Source: Hymenolepis diminuta (lineage: Eukaryota > Platyhelminthes > Cestoda > Cyclophyllidea > Hymenolepididae). Taken from it: 64,000 bases of DNA. The stretch's first letter is position 1; each line of letters opens with the position of its first letter. The position numbers and the translations under genes were made by a program. Positions 50,477 to 61,892 of the stretch are shown piece by piece. Location of the stretch: the NCBI GenBank assembly GCA_900708905.1, contig CAADRB010000060.1, forward strand, positions 532,184 to 596,183, in the 5' to 3' direction. Below the pieces are notes generated by a model. That model was given only the letters and a program-made list of their open reading frames with translations. It made no database searches and had not been told where the DNA came from.

Positions 50477-53400
50477 TTATGTGTTGCTGTTTTCTGATAA
50501 GATAAATGATATTAATTTCGATCTGTCTTTTCTACTTTAATAATCTGAATGATCGTGGTTTCATAATTTTCTTGACGAGGTTATTTTTATTTTTACGATA
50601 TTCAAGAATATGTTCGACACTTTGGAGGGTGAGTTATATAGACCCAGTCATTTGATCCATTCCTTAAATTTGATGGTATTAGTCAAGTCTGTATTGTACA
50701 TTTGTCATCGCGAAACTTAGGGCTGTCTAAAACGAAATTTATCGTTTAGAGGGTGGATAAGAATGCGCGGAGTTTCAGACTTTCATGTCTAGTGAACTTA
50801 CTTGTAAGGTCTTGTCTTAGTGCTAATAACGATATCTACATATTTAGGAAGTAGTAATTGTTGTGGAGGATCAATCTTTGTAATTGAACTGTTTAAGTTG
50901 AGCAACATCCTTCGGTTGTGATAAGAGTTGGCTTATCATTCTATTGTCCTTGCAGTTGGATGTTAGGTACCTTGAGACCTCTGTGTTTCACCAACTCGAA
51001 TAACGCGGCCAAAATGAGTTAGACAACTACGTAGCAGATATCAAATTTTGTCAAATTCCTATTTCTCTTTCAGTACTCAATGTGAATTCAAAATCGAAGT
51101 TTACCTGTTCGTGCTTACAGATTACTGTTTTATTTGCATAGTTTGCCGTTGTCCAGTCAGAAATGTGGAGGGAAGGCTCCTTTCTACACTTTGGAAGCCT
51201 AAATCATTTGATCATTAGATCTCTAATTCGTATGATTCTATACGCTTAGGTCTACATAGGTATGAGAAACTCGATTAAATCTTCAATCACTCACCCTGAA
51301 AATCAATCCTTAAAAAAACAATTTCTGTCGAATTTCCGAGTTGTCCCTACTTCTAGGGGCTTGAGTAACCTTCCTCATAAGTTTAAGTGGAGTGAGTTAG
51401 GTGAAGAAGTATTGACAATATTATAAGGAGAATATTTTTCTATTGTTTGAAATGAAGTTGCGTTGGTAAATCGAAAAAGTGGAGTAGGAAGCATAGAAAG
51501 GAGAGAATTCGGAATAAGAGTTGTCATGTAATAAATACATTTTTCGGGTCCTGATGGCCTTTAATTAACCATTGGTTTTAATTAAGAAATGAGGGTTATG
51601 AATATGAAGAATCGATACCAAGTGAAGAAATTACGTATAAGGGAGGTAAAATATTTTAAAGTGGATTAAAAATTGACGGGAAATGAGGAATCTTGACTGG
51701 CCTATGAGATTTGCGCTTCGATGGTTTATAATTTGACTGTGAATCAGTGAAAGGCTGAATGTTATAATCTGTCTCCTCTCAAACTGTAGTAATTAAATCG
51801 GCACCTTTTTTCCCATTTCTTCATTAAACAGGCGACTTAAAGAAGTTGAAGTTAAACTGAAATTTATAGGTCATGGATAAGTCCTGGTTAGTTAGTAGAC
51901 AGAGTGCATATTTCTGAGTTCAAATTCGTTGAGGTAGAAGGATTTGAGGCATTCTCATCTTATTCCACATTTTGCAAGATTCATTGAGTGATCATACATG
52001 AGGTCGTTAATAGTGACACATTATCGGAAGAATTTTGCTGATGGGGAGACTTTGTGGAATCTTTTATCTGCAGGGAATCATACTTATTTTGCTCATTCAC
52101 AACTTTATCACACCTTAACTGGGGAAGATGGTTGCGTTTACTAGTGATGGTCTACGCGACGCACCGGAATGTTATTGGGCGTATAATAATTTGGTTCTTC
52201 CATAAGATTGTGGTTAACCAATCAAAGCCAATCGATCATAACCGCAAAATGTGATTGATTTATCAAAGTTATCAGTAATAACATTAACCTCAATTTAAAG
52301 TTTTTTGGGCTGATAAATGTGTTGTTGTATCAGGCACTTTTGGTGGGGCGAAATGGCACACTTGAAATGTCTTCTTCAGAAAAAACTCAATGTTTATCAC
52401 CTAAACATCCACGTTATCTACCAATAGTTGAGAGCATTTTATATGGTCTGTTAGAGATAGCGAAATAAGAGCTTAACACTCGAGGGTATATTGGCATTTG
52501 ATTGGCATTTAATTCCCGAATAATGAAATTGGGAAAGTCAAAAGTCGAATTTGATGTCGGTGGTTGTTGATAGAAGAGAGTGTAGTTCGGATGTTAAATC
52601 CTAAAAATAAACCCATCCCGCATTTATTAGACCATCGAACACCGTTAACGGTTGTAAGAAAAGAGAAATAGTATGCCTGGATGTTCGGTGTAATCGACTC
52701 ATTGCAAATGCGTTTGAATTGAGAAGACAAGTTTGTTTTAAGGCAAATGGAAGGAAATATTACATTATCCCATTTAGAATTTCATAATAACAATGGTAAC
52801 AACTAACTGAATACATTATGAAATGAACCCGAAGACCCAGATACACTCTCATAAAACATACGTACTTGAGAAACAATTTTACTGTAATCTAGCATCTTCT
52901 TACTGTTTACTTACTTATCAAAATGGGGATATTGTGAATGTAAAGGAGAATGAAATAGGAAGCTTCTTTTCCGAAAGATACAACTAGGCTATTCAGACCG
53001 AGTAGAGACTCGGTGAGACATTGGCTTGAGATATTAAAAGTATAATGTTTATTGAAATTCAATTTCATTCAACTACGAATTGCTCATTATTTCTAATTTA
53101 GGCACGAAATTCGCTGAGAGAAAAGTTCTATTTAACAAAAGCAAGGAGTGATTGAGTAACACTTCACGATTTGAAAAATTACTAAAATTTTAACATACCG
53201 GGTAATAATTGAAGTTCTCAGGCCCAGAGACAGTGATGAAACATTCTCACCATATTCATTTAAGAGACTACTTTCACATTGACCTTCAAAGCAAAATTAG
53301 GGTAAATGATGTTCCCTAAGGAAAACGTGTAACAAGAAAATATTCATCCACACGAATTAACCAAACCGGATTGTTAACATCAAAGAAGATTTTGATATTA

Positions 53401-54364
53401 CTCGGCCGTCAAGGCTAAAACTGTCGACAACATCAATGCCAGGCTCTAATAGCGTAAGTTAAATCCTTAATGAAGTTTCAGGAAAAAGAATAACTTGCGA
53501 ACTTGTATGTGAATGTTTGCAGAAAGGAAGGCAATGCTCTTGAACTATCGACCAGGTCACCCTTCCTTAGGCGCAATGGCCAACATGGTCTTCCAATGCC
53601 AAATTTTTCATTGAAAAGAGGGGCTGAAACTTCATACATCAAAATGCCAACCCTAAATCCCTTGAACAAAATCTTCCTACTCTTTTCTCAAACCATTTCA
53701 TTTCTAGTGTAGCTATACATTCGCTTGCCCTAATAGTATACTTTCACTATTCTTATTGATAAGTAAATATAAAATTAATGAAAGATATATAATTTTCATT
53801 AACATTCATTAAAAGTCAGTTTCCAAACAAATGACCTCAAAAATGTCAAGGTATAAAGCATTTTAGGATTCAAAGCATTGCAGAAATTTAAATTTAAAGA
53901 TGAAGGCGTTATTAATATTATCCAATCAAAGTAAAAAAACAACGACTTTTAGTCATGGAGAGCGTCTAAACAACTAGAATGATTGAGACGATGTAAGCAG
54001 TGTCGGAGGATTTTTGAGCTAAGTCGGGAATCGAAGTCTTAATGTATCTGGATTCTGAAATCATCAGTTTGTCATCATCTTAATTTCACTTCATAAGTTA
54101 AGTCATTTCTTATAGTCACCACATTGAAATTCCTGGTGACATGTTTTCATATGATATTGCAATCACACTTTTTTCGCATAGATCCTGTAACAGCCATCCA
54201 CTGAGCAAGAAATTCTATCAAATTGTGGAATGTTGAACTTTGCGCTTAGTATGCTTTAATGTGTTATTATCCACCTTGGGACAGACAACAGTAAATAAAC
54301 GATAAATATGAACAGGCTAAATGAAGGTGTCATGCAGTTTCGCAAGAGCTGCAATTGAAAGTAC
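50477..54364. other. Intergenic, no gene seen
   Basis: Downstream of MED19. ORFs such as 52054-52254, 52509-52730 and 53478-53712 lack domains, and the last is open on both strands. No clear repeat was recognised. Confidence 0.45.
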
Positions 54365-54783
54365 CTTTGAAGTTAGAACTGGCCTTAGCATCACCAGCTG
54401 TCTTTTGGCCTTCATGACATAAAGCTTTGTAGCACCGTCGTCCAAACCTCGATCATCCATAGACGAACCGGGATAATGTATATGAAATTACTCGATTAAT
54501 TCTGTGTTCATCTATCTGAAGATATGATTGTTCCAGATCTGAACCCACTTACATCCAAGCCAATATTTTTTCATTAGCCATTTCCATGACATATTTGTTC
54601 AGTATTAATTTGCATCTCGTCTACACATTCTAAATGCCCCTGTAACCACTCGCATTCTGCAGAATTGAAGAATCCAACTTTACATTCCTCGCAGATTGCA
54701 TAGACTTTCTCTAATGCAAGTTTGGATGCCATGTTCAAGTGCATAGGGTCCTTCTTGGGTACTTGTCTGACACTCCATCCCAT
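54365..54783 (-). pseudogene. Frameshifted gene remnant with a 37-nt intron
   Basis: On the minus strand an ORF from the ATG at 54783 gives a Cys-containing segment (VYAICEECKVGFF), then meets TAA TGA near 54585. Past these stops the same frame reads KNIGLD, then a consensus GTAAGT donor, a 37-nt intron (54552-54516) with TCTTCAG acceptor, then IDEHRINRVISYTL before another stop. A third coding-like run (DDGATKLYVMKAKRQ) follows in a different frame up to a possible donor at 54364. Stops and frame changes with a retained micro-intron suggest a decayed duplicate rather than a retrocopy. The parent gene is not recognised. It could also be chance. Confidence 0.28.
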
Positions 54784-57700
54784 TAAAATACTTCACCTGT
54801 CTTGTATGTGGCTTTTTGACACATCTAAGAGTTGTTTTATGCAGATGACCGTGTTTAAGGGCAGCTTTAGTTCACAAAGTCTTGATATAATCGTGAAGAT
54901 AATGAATTAAAGGCCTTATTTAAGCCAACAAAGATATGTGCTTTTCACAAACCTGATCGATAGAAATCAAAGTATTTATATATATCAACCCCGTAAATCA
55001 TATATTGAAAAATATTTATCAATGAATAGATAATGTTGTCTAATTTAATATAATCATATTTAGTAGTTACGATCAATTATTGATTGCTCGTCATGATATT
55101 TTTCTCAAAAATAAACAAACAAGCAAGCATTTACGCTTGATTATTAAGTGTGCTACGTAAACGACCCTAAATAGAGAAAATATGCACTTAACTCTAGCAT
55201 TGAATCCTGCATTGTACTCCTAGTACTGCATTCTCCTAGTACTTAATGAGACTGCTGCATTAGGCAAATCGAATTTCCCAAATAGCTCATCAGATAATCA
55301 AATAAGTTTGTGGAAGTATACAGATAACTCCCGTTAATAATACTTATCTGCATTATTATTTCCTTCCAGTTACCGATTTACACCTATTCTTCCTGTTATG
55401 ATGTCGACAAACAAAGCTCAAAGCCGTGTATTTCTTGCTTTGTTTCGGAATGAGCCACTTCAGAGGTGGCTTCCGAGTCTCCCACCATCCGTATCAATAT
55501 GTGGGTGCACGTTGCTTCTGTTAGTTGGTAGGGACAAAATACTACCATCAGCCCAACAGTGTTTCGATTTTCAAACATCAATACTACGAAGACGACTTTT
55601 TTCCAATATAAATGGTCTCTGATGGATTAATAACATTTTTTTGAGTGATTACACTCCAATCATCACTCTCCGGATCTGAGCCCTGTGATGTCAAGCGACA
55701 ATTAGGTAACAGAGTCAGAATGTAGAATCCCTGATATTCCAACAGTGCAGAAGGAGTCATGCCTTACGGTACTTTTTTACTTATAGACATATATTTACGA
55801 GTGGAAATCTCGTGAAAGTCATGGAATGGACGAATTCATTGGTAAAAATGACGGCTTATTATCTTAAAGATTTCAGAGCCTAACTGAGATATCATTTTTC
55901 TAACTTTCTTCGGTCTTCACCACACAGCAGGATGGAATAAAGAGAGATGCAGACGTAGTGGACATGTGTACGCATCTTTTCAAATAGAGGAAAAATGCAC
56001 TTTATATAATGGTTAGATGTTAAGATCGATGCCTTTTATAAACGTCTGGAAGGATGTATTTCGCATTAAGAACATCAGAATTTTTTTACTCCTTAAATAC
56101 CCCTTTAAGAGAGGTTAAAACTGATAAGTGACGCTGCCTTGATGGTGTCAATAGACAGCGTATTGTTCTTGTTTTTAATAACAGAACTACGCACAAAACT
56201 CTTCAGAAATTAACTCTTTAACTAAAGAAGTGGTTAAATAAAAAAAAATGGCCCAAGATCAAATAGCGGAGCATACATATGTTCCTTCTTCATAATGCAG
56301 CAGAATGGATTGACGGGATTCTAAAAGCCTATTGGTGGCTGTACCGATACATGTGCTATAATCAACATTTCATAAAGTGATCAAAACATAAAAAAATATG
56401 TATTTGCTTTTCAAGGAATTATACAAGTAATGTATCCATTAATTATTCTAATTTTGAAAAGATCAATTACGAAAATATGTTAAGTGAGACAGTGAAGAGT
56501 CACAAAAGATTTAAAAATTTCGAAATACAGATTTATAAATAAAATGATTGTAATTGAAATTTGGGGAGTTCAGGAGTGAAAATAATATTTACTTAATTAA
56601 TCAAACTTATTTTTATGTCGAGAAGCATTTGTATCATGGAGAATTTTCAAGCTTCAAGTTGATACTCATAATGACACAATATTCTTATTATTATAAATCT
56701 AAGGAGTTAAACCTAAGTTTAGTAGTTTTCATTGTATTTTGGGATACTTTTGTGCAAGGAAGTTCACTTTTTAAAATAGAATATATGTATAATTTTTAAA
56801 GATATTTCTTCGATATATGATTGATCTAATTATTATTCTAATTCATTTGGATAAATAATTTTAAATAACTTTTGTTTGTTGTTTTGTTTAAGCCATATGT
56901 AGCAGAAGCCTTAGATATTAAATCAATTATGCATAACATAGAGACAGAAAAATGGCACCTTCATCCGGTTCCAAATATTGTGTGATAAAATTTTTTCTCA
57001 ATTTGAAACGATCAGACTCAGATAATAGTAAAATTTTATATTAACAGCAATATAGAGTTTGCATTAAATTGCAAATAGCCTATAATACAAAATATATGTA
57101 ATGAATGCATTCTAAAATATTTTTAAAATATAAAATTTTGTTTTTGCATCAATTCAGAAATAGAAAAGGTAAAGTAATTATAATTATGTGAAAGCAATGG
57201 TGATCGACCTTCAGTTAAATGAGACGCATTTTAAAGATTTTTCAAATATTTTTCCAACCGAGATGTCTGAATTTGGTAGGCCTTAATCACGTTTTACTGA
57301 ATGTTAACATCTGCTTATATATTTTTTTCTGTTAAGAGTTTTCTTTGTAGCAACTGAGTAGATAGGTAGGTTAAGACGGTGTGTGCTCCAATACATATCT
57401 GGATGTGGATATTGTATGCAGTCAGATTTTATTTAGGACTTAGCTAATTATAAAAAAAATAATACGTATGGAGTATATCTATTTGCATTAGCTATTACTG
57501 TTTGATTGCTCTCTTTGTTAAGACATCTTCAGTGTCGTTTGTAGAGTTACTGCAGTATATAGTATTGTGTATGCAAAATATTTTAAAAATGTTATATTAG
57601 AGTGCAAAATGTTATTTTCCCCGAAATAGAAATTTATTCATTTTTAATTATGTTGGTGTCTTGTACTATTATCCCTTAATTTTAGAGCCTCCTTTAGTTA

Positions 57701-58199
57701 GCTGAACATCTGTTAATGCTTCGGCCTCTACGTATTGTTTGAACCTTCATTCTTCCATCTACTGAAGCGCTGATCTGAAGATAAATCAACTGTAAACAGA
57801 GAATTTGTTCTGGAAAATAATCGTATTTTGCCCTTCTTTTTTTCGCTATGCCATTGTTAAAATCTATGTTCTTTGAAGAGAGAACCTTCAAGCATTTAAT
57901 TGCCAAAAATGGGTCCATTATGTTAAATGCCTTCAATTGCAATCTGGAATGTCCGTAATAGTGAGATGCTAACCTTAATCTTGCGGTGGCTAAAGGCCTA
58001 TACTTGACTACTCGAACCAATCCACCCCAAGTTAAGAAAGATCAAATAGATCTACCTTGAACGGTTAGTGGGTTCGTTTACCACAAATTAATAAGTCCTA
58101 TAAAATTCTAAAGGAAAGGAGAGGTAGAAAGTTTGTCCACAAAGCAGTTAAACAAATTTTTAAACTTTCGAAATTATTATTATTTTCTATTTTCTTTAG
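54784..58199. other. Intergenic or unfound 5' part of the zinc-finger gene
   Basis: The zinc-finger gene needs at least one upstream coding exon, which may lie here or further upstream, but no finger or start exon was identified. ORFs at 55396-55622, 56554-56799 and 57694-58020 are unsupported. Confidence 0.4.
55459..55625 (+). repeat. Dispersed repeat fragment related to 22531-22660
   Basis: Shares TTTTCAAACATCAATA and GAAGACGACTTT with the 22.6-kb fragment. It overlaps short ORFs on both strands that I attribute to the repeat. Confidence 0.35.
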
Positions 58200-61100
58200 C
58201 AGATTTCAAGTGTGAAATATGCGCAAAATCCTTCTCCAAATCTGCCTACCTCAGAAAACATGTGTTGGGTGTTCACGAAAGTAAGCGTTTTGTTTAGTCT
58301 CTTTCCCTATTCCTTCTATTTCTAGAGTTATTATTTTAGGAATGAATGCTTATACCACCCATCCCTGTAAGCCTCTCGGTGGATTGTTATTCTTATCATC
58401 TGTCCCCTTCAAGATTTTGAATATTGTTTTTTAAAAACCCTAGATGAGCTCACATAATTCTCTAAGAGTCAGGGTTAACGGATTTGTAAAAACTGCACCC
58501 CTTAATCGCTAAAAGGCTTCATAATGGCCGATAGTGGACAACCGCCTTTCCAAATTAGAAAAACAAATGTTAAGCTTAGACTAAATTAATTATGCGGCAA
58601 TGTAATGAATCTCTCTGATATAGAGAGAAAGGAAAAAAATAAAGCATGTAAAACTTTTTAAATTCTGTTTAATTTCGCAGACGTGGGGGCTTTCACGTGT
58701 GAGATGTGTGAAAAATCCTTCTCGCGAAAGGACAAACTCAATGAACACGTTAGGGCGGCGCATGAGCGTAAGCCAATTTCTTTTTCTTATTATACATTAC
58801 TCTCATTTTTATTGTAATAAATTATCATTGCAATTATACGTTCGCTTGCTTCACTCTCCCGCAGTGGGCAAAGAAGTAGGACAATTTTTCCTAATGCAAA
58901 GTGAGAACCGGATTGGAAAATTTTCTAAAATAATAAATTCACGATCGCAGGAACATTTTGAAAATTGAACCCTGCATTTTCGATGCATCTGACTCGATTT
59001 TACTGTCTGTATCCATCAATCAATGGTTTATGGAATATTAATTTTCACGTCCATGTCAAAGAATGCATTATTAACTAACCAAGTAGATCACCTCCCACTT
59101 ATAAGCAGACATGCAAGAGTGATCCTCTGGATCATATGTATTTTGCCTTCTTTCTAATGTATCTGTGTATCTATAACCAAAATATTGTCTACAATACTTT
59201 GTTTCACGAAATTTTTGAACTCCTTTCATTTTACAGAGTTGGAGGCTTTCAAGTGTGAGGTGTGTGACAAATCCTTCTCGCGAAAGTACGGGCTCACCAT
59301 ACATATGAAGGCGATACATGAAAGTAAGCATTTCGGTTTGCTATTACCCCATATATTCCTCCTAGGGTGGTGTTTTTAATTGATGCTCTCAGCCACAAGT
59401 TGTAAGCTCAAATTGTGAATACAAAATTTGATCAGTTAACTCAATTGCGATTTATCCCGCAGTTTCAACATACCAAAATTCCCATGTAGATCCTACGCGT
59501 TAATGATAACCACTCCACGTATATACTTAATGTGCCGATTTAGCTTCACTTTTCAATAATTGTGTCTTCGTGACCTAATTGAATCCCAGGTTTTGAGCAT
59601 AATATTGTTAGCTTGTTAGCATCCACCAAGCTGCGATGACCTATAGTATACACCAATGCTAAGTTCAGTCAGCTTAATCCATTATACCTCTCTCTCCCTT
59701 TTTATCCTTAAAATAAACGTGACCCCCAAGTACTCATTACGACCTTCACCTCGACTTTCGTCTTCCTCATAACTCTAAGTAGAATATTCTCCTGTAGTCG
59801 ATTAAAAAGGGACACGTTAATATGTATAGGTAATTGTAAAAGTCAGCCGATTTTTAGGTGTCAACATATCCAGATTAATGAGGAGAAGATGTTAGAAATT
59901 TCAGAAATGTGAGTCAAAGATCAACTTTCAGCCAGACAGAATCTGATGTATCCTTATTTCATTTTTTCTTTTAGTATAGAGTTGAAGCGTTCAGTTAGGT
60001 CGTATCTCGAGAGCTTACACTGGTATGAAATTTAAATTTAGTTTTTAAATTGTAGTTTCTATTGATACGATTTCCAGAATACAGAGAAACTGGATCATGT
60101 TTTCTAAATATTCTATCACAATTGATGCTTATTAGGTCACTGAAGCTAAATTTTCACTCATTTGTATTGTTAATTGATTGATGACTAATAGTTATTCTTA
60201 TAGATCTGATACCATTCCGGTGTGAAGAATGCGATTGTTCCTTCAAAACCAAACGCAGTCTACAGTTCCATGTGGATGGGGTTCACAGAAGTAAGCATTT
60301 ATTTTGTGTGCACTACTTGTGTAATTTCAGTAGGCTTTCTTGTGTTGATATAATTTTGATGTTATATTGCCCGCTGAATGACATCTTGTACGATGGCTCT
60401 AGAATTACTCACACTCTTGGTGCTTTTCTCCTCTATTTGTGTTGTGATTTCATGTGTTTGGTTCCCTTTTTGATGTGTTGTGAATCGGGGCCACATGTTA
60501 GAATAATTCAAAGCACATGTTGCTAGAACAGTTCGAATGTGGTCCAAAAGTCCACCCCAATTTATCGCTGAAAACATGAAGTTATTTGGTGTTAATGACG
60601 TGCAATCTGATTTCCCATATTCGTTAGATTTTAGGGTATTAATTTAATATTTAAAATGATTTTAATTTGATTTCTTTCTTTTCTAATGACATTTTGTACA
60701 TGCCTTTTAAATTACCCCATCTCGTAACGTTCTTTTGTTGATTATAGTCGGTAGACTTGTGGCTTTCGTGTTCATGTTAGCATTATTGAATCCTTTATTT
60801 TGATATTTCACTATTGTCTGAACGAACGACATCTGACAACGTACAGAAAGGCATAATAATTGATAACAATTTCCAATTTTGCAGACTTCAGGCCCTTCAA
60901 GTGCGAACAATGTGAGAAATCTTTTTCTCGGTTAAATCATCTCAAAGAACATGTGAAAAATATCCATGGAAGTAAGTGTTTATAAATTTATTTTCTTCTT
61001 TAATACCGCACAGTACAATTAGATCCATGGATGAAGTGCATGAGGTATTGCCTCTGACCTATTTGTAACTGCAGACGAAGGACCAGTGACAACGTAGCTT

Positions 61101-61853
61101 GACAAGGTCATACGTTAGTATATTACAAGAAGTTGCCTTTATGTTGATAGACAAATAGGACTTATTCAACGGCATAGGAATTCGCGGTTTCTGGAAATTT
61201 ATCGTCAAATATCACAAGAAATCGTACCTTTGGTACTACGTTTTTGTTAGATGAGCCCAATAAGATCCTAATAATATGGAAATTTTATATGTGGGAATCC
61301 AGAAAGGTAAAATTTCAGGTTTTAAGGGTTTCGTTTAATAAACCTGGCGCCGATCACCAGATTTATGTTCATGAATATTTTATTCCTTTGTTGTGTATTT
61401 ATAATCTTATATTTTATGTGAAATGTTTTATCAATGAGCAGGTTCGAAGCCCTTCAGCTGCGAAGTCTGCCTGAAAGAGTTTTATCTTCGAAATAATCTC
61501 CTTCAACACATAGCTGGTGTTCATAAGGGTAATGACTTACTCTTTCTCCAAATACTATAATGATTGTCACTTTTATAAAACGTAGTGTTTTATTTTTCAG
61601 GTGAGAGGCCTTATGTCTGCAATTTTTGCGGTTTGGCCTTCAAAAGCAAAAGTTACGTTAAGAAGCACATAGGAAGATTGCATAAAGGTGTGTTGTGGTC
61701 TTCTCTTAATGGCCGTTTTCGTTTTAATTGATCACACTTTGGCGTGTAAATTTGGAGAATTTTATTTTAGATCAACTTGCGGTAGAGGCTGGAAATGATA
61801 TGAAACCTGATTTGGCTATGGCGGTTGCAGGCACTAAATTTGAACCGGAATAG
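58200..61853 (+). CDS. C2H2 zinc-finger protein, one finger per exon, 5' incomplete
   Basis: A probable DNA-binding nuclear transcription factor. Exons: 58203-58280 (or from 58200), 58681-58767, 59237-59323, 60204-60290, 60885-60971, 61442-61528, 61601-61687 and a terminal exon 61771-61853 ending in TAG. Each of the first seven encodes exactly one finger of C-x2-C-x12-H-x4-H form, for example CEMCEKSF...H-x4-H in exon 2 and CNFCGLAF in exon 7. Exons 2-7 are all 87 nt and every intron is phase 1, so any exon could be skipped or duplicated without a frameshift. The linkers resemble the TGEKP class only loosely (HKGERPY before finger 7). The tail DQLAVEAGNDMK...FEPE has no finger. The gene must start upstream, since exon 1 here begins in phase 1. 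Family assignment is firm; the target and orthologue are unknown. Confidence 0.85.
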
Positions 61854-61886
61854 AAATTTTTTCACTGTCATTTTTATTTTTTTTTC

Positions 61887-61892
61887 AATAAA
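61887..61892 (+). terminator. Polyadenylation signal of the zinc-finger gene
   Basis: AATAAA 34 nt after the stop codon at 61851-61853, following a T-rich stretch. It is the canonical hexamer in a fitting position. Confidence 0.6.

Noticed and set aside
54789..54850. C-x2-C pattern (FTCLVCGF) on the plus strand
   Set aside because: It lacks the paired histidines and meets a stop soon after, so it is not an upstream finger of the zinc-finger gene.
55396..55622. ORFs on both strands at a repeat-related segment
   Set aside because: The segment shares blocks with 22531-22660, so the ORFs are most simply explained by the repeat.
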